This document shows, piece by piece, positions 36,461-47,305 of a DNA stretch of 64,000 nt. Origin of the DNA: Cokeromyces recurvatus (Eukaryota; Mucoromycota; Mucoromycetes; Mucorales; Mucoraceae); the NCBI RefSeq assembly GCF_025118155.1, contig NW_026251406.1:193501-257500 (forward strand). Reading direction: 5' to 3'. Under the pieces are notes generated by a model. It was not told the DNA's origin and made no database searches. It saw only the letters and a list, made by a program, of their open reading frames with translations. Made by a program: the position numbers and the translations under genes. The stretch's first letter is position 1; each line of letters begins with the position of its first letter.

Positions 36461-39400
36461 GAAAGAACCATGTTAAATGAACAAGGACAAAAGGTTCCAC
36501 TATATTTTATAAACTATTATACCTTCATAATGTTTTATAAAGGTCAAGTTTCGCCAAACTTCTTCATCTAATTCTTTTAATTCTTCTAAAAATACATTTC
36601 GACCAAGTAATCTTGCTAATAAGAAGCCAGCAAATTGCACATCTAACAGTATTCCTTCATAAACTGCCTTTCCAATTGCCTTTTACAATATGTATATTTA
36701 TGCATTTGTATTTAGTACTTTTTTTTTTGTTAAATATGTATTTGTAATTTTACTTTTCCAATAAATTCAAATAATTCGATATGTTGACGATCAATAAAAC
36801 CTGAGGTTGCACTAGGATAAAAACTATTATGTTTTGTTAGAGAAAATAGATCATAATTAGGTTCAAATGCTTCTGAAATAAGCATTGTAAGAAAATCTAT
36901 AAGATTTTTTATAGATGAGTGTTTTGTATTTATTAATATATTGATATACATACATATACATATATATATATTTTTTTTGCAATAGATACATACCTTTAAA
37001 GGGACCGCCCTGATCAATCCCTGCTTCTTCTACTCCTAATTCATTCACAAAGGAGACACGAATCGTTCCTTTCCAAGCAGAGGGCGGTAAATTGGAAAGA
37101 GCATGAAACCCATCTTCTAATACATAATTCCGTCTTACATTGATATAACGGTTTTTAGAAATCTTGGGCACTACCATGGATTGATCCAGAGCAATCCAAT
37201 CACGAAATATTTGAAGTCGCATATCAAATGAGACTGTATGAGGCATGAGCTGAAGGACACGAAGAGGAACTGGATCCCCCTGCTTCAAATTGGTTAAGAA
37301 TAAAGCAGCAGATGAAGATGAGGATGTAGATGATGCTATTTTTTTCTTTCGTGCCATTGTTGATGTTGTTGTTGTTGTTGCTAGTGTCCCCCCATTATTA
37401 TCATTCTGTATTGAATTATTCATGGTTTGAAATAAAGATGAAAAGAAGGATTTGACTCCGTTTGTCATGGAAGATACAAGTAACCAATGGTTTGGAGGAC
37501 AAAAAGGATGATGAAGATCTAAATCATATATCTGTAATAAAAGACGTCTAGCTGATTTAAATGATTCAGCTGCAGGCGGTAATTCTGCTGGAATGTCTGT
37601 ATGTTGCTGTATCAATGTAAAATAAAATGAATTTAAAAAATCGCTTATATCAATTAAATCTTCTGGCGAAAAGGGTGTTTTATGCGTAAAGATATCAACA
37701 TCATCCAGAGTCCTACCCAAGAAATTTTTTTTTTTTTAAGAAAATAATAATAATAATAAAAGAAAGCTTAAATTTAACTCGTGATGCTTATATATGCTTA
37801 CAAAAATACAATAGAGCAGGCCTCACAAAAGATTTTAAGTACTTGAATAAGAGGTTCCTTTTCAATGTTATTTTGTTTAGCTGCATCTAAATAAATAGTC
37901 ATTTTCCCCTTTGGCCCAAAATGATTCATCAATTTCCATAATTGCGGCATCAAGTCTGAAGTAAAGGCAATACGATAAAAGATCACCCTTCGGTGAGCCT
38001 TAAAGAGTTGTGTTAATTGAATATACATGGAAAAAATGGCTTCAACCTCTATCGAGAATAAAGCTAATTCACCACTGTACTTTTGTAAATCATATTGCTG
38101 ATGGATGCCCTTTAACTTACTACTAAATGAAAGTCTGTTATTTTTGTTAGAGTTGTTTAGAGAAAAACGAGAATGAGGGTGACGAAAGTGGATAATGTCA
38201 GTAAAGACTTGATCCATAAAGGATCTTGACCAGATATATTCTATTTGCTTCATAATACGATCAAAGACAGCACTTGAAATAGTATTTCCCCAACTTGCTC
38301 TTGACCATTTAAAGACAGGATGATAATGAGGAAATGATGAAGGTGATTGCTTATCTGAAAAAAAGGACTCAATATGATCTAGAAAGAAACGTACTAACTC
38401 AACCAATCGTATATGTTCCTCTGATCTTGTAGGGTTTTTAGAACTATTCCAAAGATCAATCAAATTAGCTAATAAAAAAAGGCCTCCATTACCACTTAAT
38501 GATTCCATCATATCTTCTGTTTTATTGCACTCATTCCTTTTATTGAACGTCTTCAACATCAAGTGAGGTGTACAGGCACCTAAAGCCCATTTTCGCAATC
38601 TATCTGTCATCATTGTATTGATAAGTGAAGTAATACATGGCACAGCCAATGTAGTTGTCCACAAAAATTGAGATGCTGTATCCATATCTAATGCATCACT
38701 TGAAAGCTCAGCATGTTCAATTGGGTACAATGTCAATCGTGTCATGGTAGTAAGCCATAATTTAAGTGCATTTATCTTGGTCATATCTTGTATCTTTCTA
38801 TCTTCGAGTTTAATGATCTGTTCAACACATTTCACAAGTGCGGGCCTTAGTGAACCTCTAGAGCGCTGACATAGAGTTACTTTAAGAATTGATTGCGCTA
38901 TACTCTGTAAGACTTTATCTGGTATATCTATTAAATAAGCTACATCAACAAATTGTTTAGTTTGGTATGTCTTGGGGTTAAGAAATTGTAATAGAAAAGT
39001 TAATAATTCAGGTCCAGTTGAAGTTGTGTTATCACATTGCTGATGAATACATTGCATAATGATATATTCTAAATAAATTCGTGCTTGATGCATATACCTC
39101 ATATCGATCAATAATGCATAAAAGGGCACTATTGTTGTTGTTGTTGTTGTATGATGGGAGAATTTATTAGCTATCAAACATTTGACCAATTTCTTTAAAG
39201 CTTCAAGTTGAACTTGCATATCATTCTTTTTACGAGTTAAAATACAATATAAGCCGAGTAATTGATAAAAATCAATTATAGAAAATAAATTATTATTATT
39301 ATTATTATTTTCTTCCATTTCTGCATTCCACCATTGCCAACATTGGGCTTGTGCTTCATTTTTTTCTTGTCCTCGTCTCCACCATTTCTGAATGACTAAG

Positions 39401-39519
39401 GCCGCTTTTGTTTCCTTTTCTATCTGTAATTTTTCTATGCGTTCTTTTTCTCGTTTATCCCTTTCTAGTCTGGCATTTTCTATAAACTTTTTCTTTGATT
39501 GATCAGAAGATGTAAACAT
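35394..39519 (-). CDS. HUL5: HECT E3 ubiquitin ligase, Hul5/UBE3C type
   Basis: Ten exons on the minus strand: 39519-37802, 37712-36994, 36896-36754, 36679-36523, 36405-36326, 36265-36093, 36033-36005, 35920-35617, 35553-35489 and 35428-35394; 3423 nt = 1140 aa, close to human UBE3C. The N-terminus has a charged helix and an IQ-like motif (KAALVIQKWWRRG, about residue 40), then a long helical region. The HECT domain occupies about residues 760-1140: GTIRVSFVNELGVEEAGID, LFEFIGKAIGKAVYEG, FAGFLLARLLGR, NKIEYIYLMADYKLNQ, and the catalytic cysteine in RLPSSSTCFNLLKLPAY (Cys about 1108), ending GFELS. Hul5 is a proteasome-associated chain-elongating ligase. The catalytic Cys codon is split TG|T by the eighth intron, so naive translation stops at STW. 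Confidence 0.94.
36407..36460. repeat. T40-A14 homopolymer block inside a HUL5 intron
   Basis: Forty T followed by fourteen A on the plus strand, inside the intron 36406-36522. On the coding strand the acceptor AG is therefore immediately preceded by about 40 A rather than by pyrimidines. Confidence 0.9.
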
Positions 39520-39655
39520 GAACGTATGTGTAAAGAAAAAGAAAAATTAAAATAAAATTAAAATAAAAAATAAAATAAAATAAAAGGACAAAAATTAAAA
39601 AAAAAAAAAGTTAATGCTGATTAAATGCACTACATAAATTGATTTTATATTTGCA

Positions 39656-39755
39656 CAACCAGTACGATGGATATTGTCGCCAATTAACAAATATTCGTTG
39701 GCAAAAGAAATTCCAATTTGTCGTTTTAGGGAAAAGCGTATGTGTCGCAAAAGTA
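39656..39755 (+). repeat. Left terminal inverted repeat with TGTCG motifs
   Basis: Matches the reverse complement of 51690-51798, with small internal deletions. TGTCG motifs start at about 39675, 39719 and 39743. Confidence 0.75.
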
Positions 39756-39803
39756 TTATTAAAATTTTTTAGAGAGGTTTTTTATATAGACATTTAATAA
39801 TTC

Positions 39804-39898
39804 TGTTATAGAACAAGCTCTGGAAATAAGCATAAGTAATAATATTACATAATACAGGACAAACTATAAGCCTGAATATGAAATAAAAGATATCACAT
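39804..39898 (+). repeat. LTR-like module, copy 1 (truncated)
   Basis: Starts TGTTATAGAACAAGCTC and follows copies 2 and 3 for about 92 bp before breaking off at the direct repeat that begins at 39901. Confidence 0.7.
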
Positions 39899-39900
39899 CT

Positions 39901-40582
39901 TTTTTTTTTTCCATCTTATTATCTATTGTACACTCTTTGAAAATCTATCTCTTTCTTCTCTTTAAAGCCGTTATTCCTTTCAAACTGATCAAAAACTAAA
40001 GAGTCTTGTTATCATGATCGTCATAAAAAAGAGCTCAATTGCCATAATACAGTAGTAAGAAAGCTTACAGCTTAACTATTTAAAATGCAAAAACTGCCAA
40101 GAATATTTTGTACAATTGAAAAGGAAAGCTTTCCACAACAAAGCTAAAAGGGAACATATTGTAAGAAAAAAAAAGCGTCTAGATTGTGCGTGTGTGTGTG
40201 TGTGTGTCTAAAAGTAAAAATAAAACTGCTGTATAAAATGACATTTTCTATATTATTGATAGCTTATCTACTCTTATTCTTTTGGAGAATGTATGAACAT
40301 CATGCTCTATTGTGTAACTGCATTTGACTAGTTTTGGCTTAATTACTTTACAAGAATGTTCATGAATATAAATACCAAACTTCTTTTCTTTTTTCTTACT
40401 TTCAAAGAAGACGGTATTTCCTCACTACATTCAAATAAGAGGCAAAACTTATCTCTAAAGTGTTAAAAATAAAAGAGAAAAAAAAAGAAAAGGAGAAAGG
40501 CAGTAGAGAAGATTTAACGCAAAGTGAATTAAAAACAAAAAAAAAATAAAATAAAAAAACACTAAAATTTAGCTTTGATAAA
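39901..40582 (+). repeat. Dispersed direct repeat, copy A
   Basis: Non-coding repeat of about 680 bp highly similar to 47598-48322 in the same orientation, differing by point changes and small indels. It includes a (GT)n run near 40190-40207 in copy A and a shorter one near 47890 in copy B. No coding capacity. It may be the internal part or long terminal region of a transposon. Confidence 0.8.
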
Positions 40583-40609
40583 TATGAATATACACCTTTT
40601 GCCAAAATG

Positions 40610-40756
40610 ATATCGCAAATTTTTTTTTAAAGTGTCACACTTTTGAAAAAAAGAGTGTCGTATTTTTTCAGAAAAGAATGTCGCACTTTTTAAAATAACA
40701 GTGTCGCACAATTCAAGAAAAGAGTGTCGTGCCTTTTAAAAAAAGATGTCGCATAT
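40610..40756. repeat. 23-bp phased TGTCG array, seven units
   Basis: Seven units with a consensus close to GTGTCGCACTTTTTAA plus A-rich spacer. The T of TGTC (or TATC in the first) falls at 40611, 40633, 40656, 40679, 40702, 40725 and 40747, a spacing of 22-23 bp, about two helical turns. The array sits just beyond the stop codon of the transposase fragment at 40768, where subterminal transposase-binding sites would be expected. Confidence 0.8.
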
Positions 40757-40767
40757 ATGATTGTTTA

Positions 40768-41097
40768 TCAAATAGGATGGCCTGCAAAACAGTCATCGAA
40801 ACGTCTAGTGAAATAGCGCACAAATCCTTCAAAAGATGACTGGGCAGCTTGGCTGCTAGCATCTGCAATTATTTGAGGTGAATAGTGTCTTTTTTGAATA
40901 TAAACTCTCTTTTTACACTACTCTTAACAACAGACCAAAAGTGCTCTATTGGGTTGAGTTCTGGAGAGTAAGATGGCAAGTAAATTCACTTATAGCCATG
41001 CTTGATCATTTCACCGATTATTTTACCTGTTTGTATGGGCGCATTATCTATGATCAGATAATGTCCTTTCATTTCAAGAAATTTGTCCATCTACACA
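40768..41097 (-). pseudogene. DDE transposase, C-terminal fragment (broken)
   Basis: The minus strand encodes the last third of a Tc1/mariner-IS630-type DDE transposase: GHYLIIDNAP (second catalytic Asp block), then IYLPSYSPELNPIEHFWSVV with the third catalytic acidic residue, then FVRYFTRRFDDC and a stop. An in-frame TGA precedes IYLPSYS, and a one-base frameshift follows it near HLK. The first catalytic Asp and the N-terminal DNA-binding part are missing. It is a dead fragment; an intact homologue would act in trans on the adjacent TGTCG array. Confidence 0.82.
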
Positions 41098-41319
41098 TCA
41101 GTAGTAGCAATACTTTAAAGTAGCAAACAAACAACTCATTGACAAACATCTAACATCTAAATTTATAATTAACATTGGATATAAAAAATATATTGATTTT
41201 ATTTATAGTTAACGCATCTCTTTTAGCTTCAAAGTTGAACACTTTTACTAACAGGAGTAACCACGAGAAGGTAAAGATGCTTCTACTCCCAAAAAGAATT
41301 ATGTTTATCCCCCAGACCG

Positions 41320-41735
41320 ATAGCCCTACGGCTAGAGAAAGAAAACCCAGTAGAGGAAATACGATACATCTAGGGATCAGGCTATTGTTCTAACGCGCTA
41401 CGGCTAGGAGAGTAACCCAGGAATATACGGTGCATCTAGGTCTCAGGCTATTGCCCTACGGCTAGAGAGAGATATATCCAAGTGAAAACGGTACACTAGG
41501 GATTACGCGCTTAACTTTCCAAACATAATTAAACTGTCCTACGGCTAGGAAAGAAGACCCAGTAGAGGAAATACGATACATCTAGGGATCAGACAGTTGC
41601 TAAATTACCCTACGGCTAGGAGAGTAACCCAAAAAAAACACAATACATCTAAGGATCAGGCTATTGCCCTACGGTTAGAGAAAGTGGATTTAAGTGAAAA
41701 CGGTACACTAGGGATCAGGCAATTTAGACTAAATG
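41320..41735. repeat. Minisatellite with 213-bp higher-order period
   Basis: Six degenerate units, each opening with CCTACGGCTAG and most closing with TCTAGGGATCAGGC. CTACGG occurs at 41326, 41398, 41456, 41539, 41610 and 41669. Units 1-3 match units 4-6 pairwise at distances of 213, 212 and 213 bp, so a three-unit block was duplicated. The start of several units can fold (TAGCC-CTAC-GGCTA). It ends about 180 bp before the start of the 466-codon gene. No coding role is evident. Confidence 0.85.
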
Positions 41736-41910
41736 GAAAGAGAAAAAAAAAAGGCAAAAAATTTTTGAACAGCAAAAAATGGTCCTTAATTTTTGGAAAA
41801 AATGGTGGGAAATTCAATAAGAATAACGTGACTGTTACTAAGAGGGACAATTTAATGCGAAGGCAAATAAATACCGTTTTCTTTCTGCTATAGCAATATA
41901 ATTTGTTAGA

Positions 41911-43634
41911 ATGAGCTTAGAAAGTCTGAATGATGGTAAGTCATTAATGTCATTTATTCACCGAACTTAATTAACATAATGTGTTTGCAACTAGAAATCG
42001 CGTCGCAACTACTTGATTTGGCGGGAGAAGCAAAACAAGTCCAGTGGAGCAGCTTCGTCGAACAAATGTCATCGCATATTATAGACAGTTACAATGGTGA
42101 TCATAAAGCAACTTATTGCTCAAACTGGAAAAAAAAGTTCAAAGACGTTTCTAAAAAGTTAGGACTTAACGTAATTCGTGACGAAGGACATGTGGATGTT
42201 TGGACTGAGAAAATTACCCCTCAATTATTCAAAAACACAACTACTTCAAAAAGCAGTTCTCATGCTTCATCGACATCTTCATTAAGTTATCAACGTTTAT
42301 TAAGCGAAAATGACAAAAATTTAATAAGCAGTGTTCATCAAAATATCAATCACAAGTGGGTCTTAAGTTCAGGCGCCGTAGTAGAAGATACAATTTATAA
42401 ACATGCCAAAGATTTTAAAGTCGAACAGTAAATAACTATCTATGCAGTAACAGAAGCTTTTTTTAATTAACAAAATAATAGCCCTCTCCACTCATATATT
42501 CTTAGTATTGACGATCAGTTGAATTCTATGTTTACTGCAGATGAAATTAAAGAGATTGAAAAGGAAAGTGGATTTACTGATATGAGCAAAAGTTTACCTG
42601 AATCACTTGTCAATATCTTAATGAAATTAAAAGGGAAGGTAATAGGCATATATTTTAATGCTTTAACTTCATGAAGTTAAGCTGCTTGTATAGAATGATT
42701 TCAAATCAATAGATCAAACTTTTCAAGAAATGCGCTATGACCGAAGAACTCAGCCTGCAGAATACTGGTGTCGCAACAGCATTTTAAACTATTTGGATTT
42801 ATTTATTGAAAGTGATAATTTTACTCCTTTTGTCACTGAGGAGGATCTTCTAAATGATATGTATGGATTTTTAAAAAGTACCAAAAACATCAGCAGAACC
42901 ACAACAAAAAGGTAAGTTTTTACAAATATTTCTTTTCAGCTTCTGAATACTAATATAGCTTCTCTACAGTGGCTGTCAAAGTAGTGCCTCCAATAGCAAT
43001 AAAAATTCACAACGAGAGCTTGGTACCAATCAACAATTAGTACGTCAAATCAACGGAGATTGTTCCGATCTCACCTTCAAGTTCCTTTCTTCGGAGTTAG
43101 GCTGTGTAGAGATTGGTTTGGTTGACCATGGAGCAAATGGGACAAAAGAATTGCAAGAATCGAAGTTGAAAAGTCCTAAAATGATGCGAAGCTTTTGCAA
43201 GCAGATGATTGACCAATACAAGATCAAAGCGAACAAAATCAAAATTGTATCATTCATTATCAATGGTAAGTCGAAAACAAAACCATCAGTAAATTATTAT
43301 TATGAGATCATTATCAGCTTATGCTAACCTTGCAATAGGTTCTTTTATCACAGCTCAAGTTATGACATTCACCAAAGGTTCCGTTGGTATTTTGTTTTCC
43401 TCTCCTCGCTTGAAGATGCCCGAAAATATTAGTCAAGTACCAGCTCTCCTTCCTCCAATCTTGGCTTTGGTCTATAACTGTACTTTAATAATCAAAGAAA
43501 CGGCGCAATTATTGAAGGATGAAAGTACGCACGTAAATTTAAATCCTTTCAAAAACAGCGACTATTTCTTCCCGGACAGCTTTGTATCTGAGTCAAAAGA
43601 CTCATCAAAAAAAAGAAAGATCTCCCCTACATGA
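41911..43634 (+). CDS. Spliced unknown protein inside the composite element
   Basis: Six exons: 41911-41935, 41995-42427, 42506-42638, 42694-42911, 42970-43265 and 43339-43634; 1401 nt = 466 aa, fully in frame with GT-AG introns of 55-78 nt. I do not recognise the family with certainty. The N-terminal 110 residues are helical with a basic patch (CSNWKKKFKDVSKKLGL), then a Ser/Thr linker. The middle has AEYWCRNSILNYLDLFIES. The C-terminal 170 residues are alternating alpha/beta (CSDLTFKF, CVEIGLVDHG, KIKIVSFIING, GSVGILFSS) and end with KKRKISPT, a plausible nuclear localisation signal. The D...E-I-G layout loosely recalls PD-(D/E)XK nuclease-like folds seen in repeat-family proteins of Mucorales, but the catalytic Lys is not evident. 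It is probably cargo of the element. Confidence 0.7.
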
Positions 43635-44786
43635 GCTGGTGCTTTTTTTATTATTATATACACTCTTATCGATCATTATTAATCAATACCTATAATCATT
43701 ATACCTACGATATGTTCAATTTTTATTGTTCTTATTCATTTTAAATTCATAGCACAAAAAATATCACCCCTCATATTATTAACCTTATATTATTGATTAG
43801 TTTATTAAATATTATTTCTTCTTCATCATACAGCATCACGTCATATAAATTAAAAACCAGCGTTTTTTTTTTCTACTTGTTAATATAATACAACACCCAT
43901 TAATATTGTTATCGCACAGTATCGTAAAAAGGGCATTTCTTCTGTCAAGAATAAATAAACACTAGTGGCGGTAGAGAACTAGTGATTTAAATAAAGCAGT
44001 ACGATAGATTTTATAGCATCAATCCAGAAAACTCTATTTTGGCAGAAGTGTCAAAGATTTTTGCCGTAGTCTTAGCATAACAATTCAGAAACTAATGATG
44101 CGCTACTTTTGTACCGCAAGAGTTTTTAGAAAGTTGTTTGAGCTTAAATGCTGAGATACTACTCACCAGTGCGTTTGATGAATATCTTTTTTGAAGCGTT
44201 CCCAAACAATTTTAGAATCTCGCTCGCTCTTAGAGATTTACACGTTCTTGTTTAAAGCAGAACTGAGAGATTTTTTTAGCAGTATGTCATTGGAGATACA
44301 GACATAATATTTCTTTAAGCCGACAACCTTCAAATAAAACTTAGATCGTATAATTATTATTGATTCTTTTATTGCAAAATTTATTAAAGATAGTAAAGGG
44401 CTACTTGCTTTATAATACGTCTACGCAGTCTCTGTATATCATTGGCTAAAATATTCTTCGATATGTCTCCAAACAAAGGAAAAGCTCTTCTTTATAGGCT
44501 ATCTTACAAGTAGGGATCATCATTTTTTATACTATGTTTGTGTAACGCACAGAACCACGTTGCCATTACTGAGGCATTTATTTCAGTTAACTTGCACTGA
44601 GGATTAATCCAATTAGATAAAAAAATGGTGCAATATAAATAGACACAAAATTATTTGACATACTTACCCCTTTTTTTATTTCTTGTTAATTATTAATCAA
44701 ATAGTAATTACAGTATAGAAGAAAAGCTGGGATGCGAAGAAAATGTGTTTCTTAATCATTCTTTTTTTTTTCAATCTCCTTCGTAG
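43635..44786. other. Gene-free part of the element
   Basis: About 1.15 kb between the unknown gene and the Rab fragment. No ORF or repeat was recognised; short T runs only. Confidence 0.5.
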
Positions 44787-45098
44787 AGAGAGTATCAGTT
44801 TAAAATATTAGTTGTAGGAGATTTGAGTACAGGGAAAACATCGATTTTACGACGATTTGTTCACAATACATTCACTGGTCACTATAAGTCTACTATTGGG
44901 GTAGACTTTACGCTGAAAATAATCCAAAACGAGCCTGATATAACGACTAGTTTACAGTTATGGGATATTGCAGGACAAGAACGATTTGATAATATTACTA
45001 GAGTATACTTCAAAGGTACTGCTGGTGCTTTTGTTGTTTACGAGGTATCAAGAGCAATAACATTCGAAAATGTTTTGAGATGGAAAAATAATATTTAA
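44787..45098 (+). pseudogene. Truncated Rab32-like small GTPase
   Basis: An exon-like segment after a good acceptor (TTCGTAG) encodes REYQFKILVVGDLSTGKTS with an intact P-loop, then a switch I/II region TIGVDFTLK and LQLWDIAGQERFDNITRVYF, then GAFVVYEVSRAITFE and RWKNNI before a stop. This is the first half of a Rab GTPase; the WDIAGQERF and GAFVV..SR blocks fit the Rab32/38 group. The guanine-specificity motif NKxD, the SAK motif and the prenylated C-terminal Cys are absent, and no start-codon exon in phase was found upstream. It therefore looks like a captured or decayed fragment that could bind neither nucleotide nor membrane normally. Confidence 0.75.
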
Positions 45099-45779
45099 TC
45101 ATTCTATTGAAGTCATTGTTCACATATATCTTGTCTCCGCATAAATACAAGTATTATTATTGTCGTATCCATATATATATTATAGCATTACATTATAAAA
45201 CATACATTTACACTAACGCAATTATATCCACCATCCAAGTTCTAGCAGTTTCTATCAATAATCAGAAGTATTCATTTATTCTATCTTTAAATTAATATGA
45301 TCTACAATTACCAAATCTATACATCTGATAGTGGCTTACATAGAGACATGTTGTACAAATTTAATATTAACCTGTCAAACTTATAATAAAGAATAACAAG
45401 ACAGCAATAACAATAACAATCAGGATAACAATACGATGAAAAGCAGTAGCAAGAACTTGATAAATTTTTTATATCTCTTCCTATAAATACTTAATAATTC
45501 AAGAAGCAATAAAACATTATCTTACAATCTGGTTAATTTTTACTTATGATTTTTTTTATTATTTTTTTTTAAATCTTAGCTACTCGCTCAGATAAATCAA
45601 TTATTGAATTTACTTTTTTAAAATACTTAGAATACATTTATTATGTGCTGGCATTTGCACAAGCAATAGATACTTCTTATAATTTGTGGAAAAGTTTACT
45701 GAACTTGGTGATAATATTTTCTGTCACCAGAAAAGTACCAAAATGCCCTTGACCAAAGGATGGTGGACTTCCGTCATCA

Positions 45780-45821
<42 letters not shown>

Positions 45822-46255
45822 ACATACATACATATATGAGTAATAGCAGTAGCAGCAGTATTAATAGTAATTTAGTCTAATAATAATAACTGTTCATTTA
45901 TTCATTCTACTATATAGATATATGCTCTAAGATAATATAACATATCATAATATAACGTATCACATCATAACATATTATAATACAATACAATACAATACAA
46001 TACAATACAATACAATACAATATAATATAATATAATATAATATAATACAATGTAGTAAACTCTACTCCTCTATTTTCACCTATCCTTTGCAATCTTATTC
46101 TATCTTGTCTGGTTTTATTTTCTCAATCTTTCTCTCTCTATCCATCTGTCTATCTATCTTCTTTCCTTTTTTTTCCTTTATTTATTTATTTATTTTTTTA
46201 TTTATTTATTTCTTTTTTTTTCCTTCCTTCCTTCTTCCTTCTTCCTTCTATATTA
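45099..46255. other. Non-coding stretch with ACAAT/ATAAT microsatellite
   Basis: No recognisable gene. A (TACAA)n array followed by (TATAA)n units spans about 45978-46049, and pyrimidine-rich simple sequence (TCTT, TTTA, CCTT repeats) spans about 46110-46250. Confidence 0.6.
45783..45819. repeat. A37 homopolymer
   Basis: A pure run of 37 A within the composite element, following a short coding-like stretch with no identifiable function. Confidence 0.9.
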
Positions 46256-46512
46256 AGTTAAATTTAGGGCGGAGCGCGAAATGTGATTTTTATAAACTCC
46301 GCATTTTCCTTTATAGGAATATTTTTCAATGGTTTATTAGATGTATGTGCTATGATATTTATGACATCTTGTTTATTGATCAATATATTGCTAAAGTTTT
46401 GATTTATTATGTAACTGCCTTTTTGTATAATTGCATCTATACGCTTTATTTCCTGTTGTTTACAGTCGGCGATTATAATTTGGCCTGCTGTTATTCAATT
46501 TTTTGTACATAA
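46256..46512 (+). other. Repeat-derived ORF-like segment with hairpin
   Basis: One frame stays open from the end of a pyrimidine tract to a stop at 46512 and reads KLNLGRSAKCDFYKLRIF then YDIYDILFIDQYIAK. The DNA has a 6-bp inverted pair (GCGGAG at 46269-46274, CTCCGC at 46297-46302). It does not look like a host gene, as there is no domain or codon bias; it may be part of a dispersed repeat that is fortuitously open. Confidence 0.3.
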
Positions 46513-47305
46513 AAGGTATTGCAGTGTCTCACAAAATTGCCTACATAATTGTTCAAATTTACTCTTGTTTAGATATACTTTTTATAAGAGGTAATATATA
46601 TTATAGATATGGTTATAGCTCTTCATTAGCCCTTAATTGTTTCTCTTTTTAATGATATAAAGGTTATGAAAAATGTATATTATAATGCTTATTATTTAAT
46701 TTCTGAAGTTATCATGTAAAAACTGTTTATAAATTGAGTGTTTAGTTTCAAATAATAAGTCAATTAGATATATACCCTGTTTAACTGGCTTTTATCTGGA
46801 AAGTCTCTTTGATGCGTTTAGGCATAATACTTTCTTTATGTATTATACATTAATATGCCGTTACTTTGTTTTACGAAATATTTGATATTGGCTTTCATAC
46901 CTCGCCTATAGTGATCGTTTGTCGTATTTGTATATAGTATAATTGTGATGGAACGTTATATAATAAAGAAAAATAAAAAGAGAAAGAAAATAGAAAAGAG
47001 AAAGGGAACAAAAGGAAGTATAGTTTAAGACTGTTTTTCTTAATAAAAGAAAAATAAAATAAAATAAAAATAAAAATTGAAGGTTAAAGATTATTTGTGT
47101 CTAAACAACTGCTTGTATTTATACTAATGAATCCTGAATTAAAGAAATAAAAATAGCTGTCAAAGAACATGAGCCAGGAATCGTTGTTCGTATTCAAATA
47201 TACATTTTGTTGACTCAAGAGACTGATTTGTATGGATTATCTATTGGGTGTTATAATAATCTGATTAAGTTTTAAATAAAAAATTTATTGTTTGATTTGA
47301 GTATA
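46513..47305. other. Non-coding part of the element
   Basis: About 790 bp of AT-rich sequence with A-rich simple stretches near 46968-47000 and 47040-47080. Nothing else was recognised. Confidence 0.5.

Noticed and set aside
36863..36993. C-terminal tail of a short HECT variant reading through from exon 2
   Set aside because: The frame runs into intron sequence (Tyr/Ile-rich TATA repeats); the spliced form joins GGPFK to DFLTMLISEAFEP as in homologues.
40982..41123. Plus-strand ORF over the transposase fragment
   Set aside because: The minus strand carries the recognisable LPSYSPELNPIE block; the plus frame is a shadow.
41320..41735. CRISPR-like array
   Set aside because: Units are degenerate, in a fungal genome, with no identical direct repeats or unique spacers; it is a minisatellite with higher-order duplication.
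45686..45880. Coding remnant continuing the Rab gene (VEKFTELGDNIF region)
   Set aside because: Translated in all frames it does not match the C-terminal half of Rab proteins and it runs into an A37 tract.
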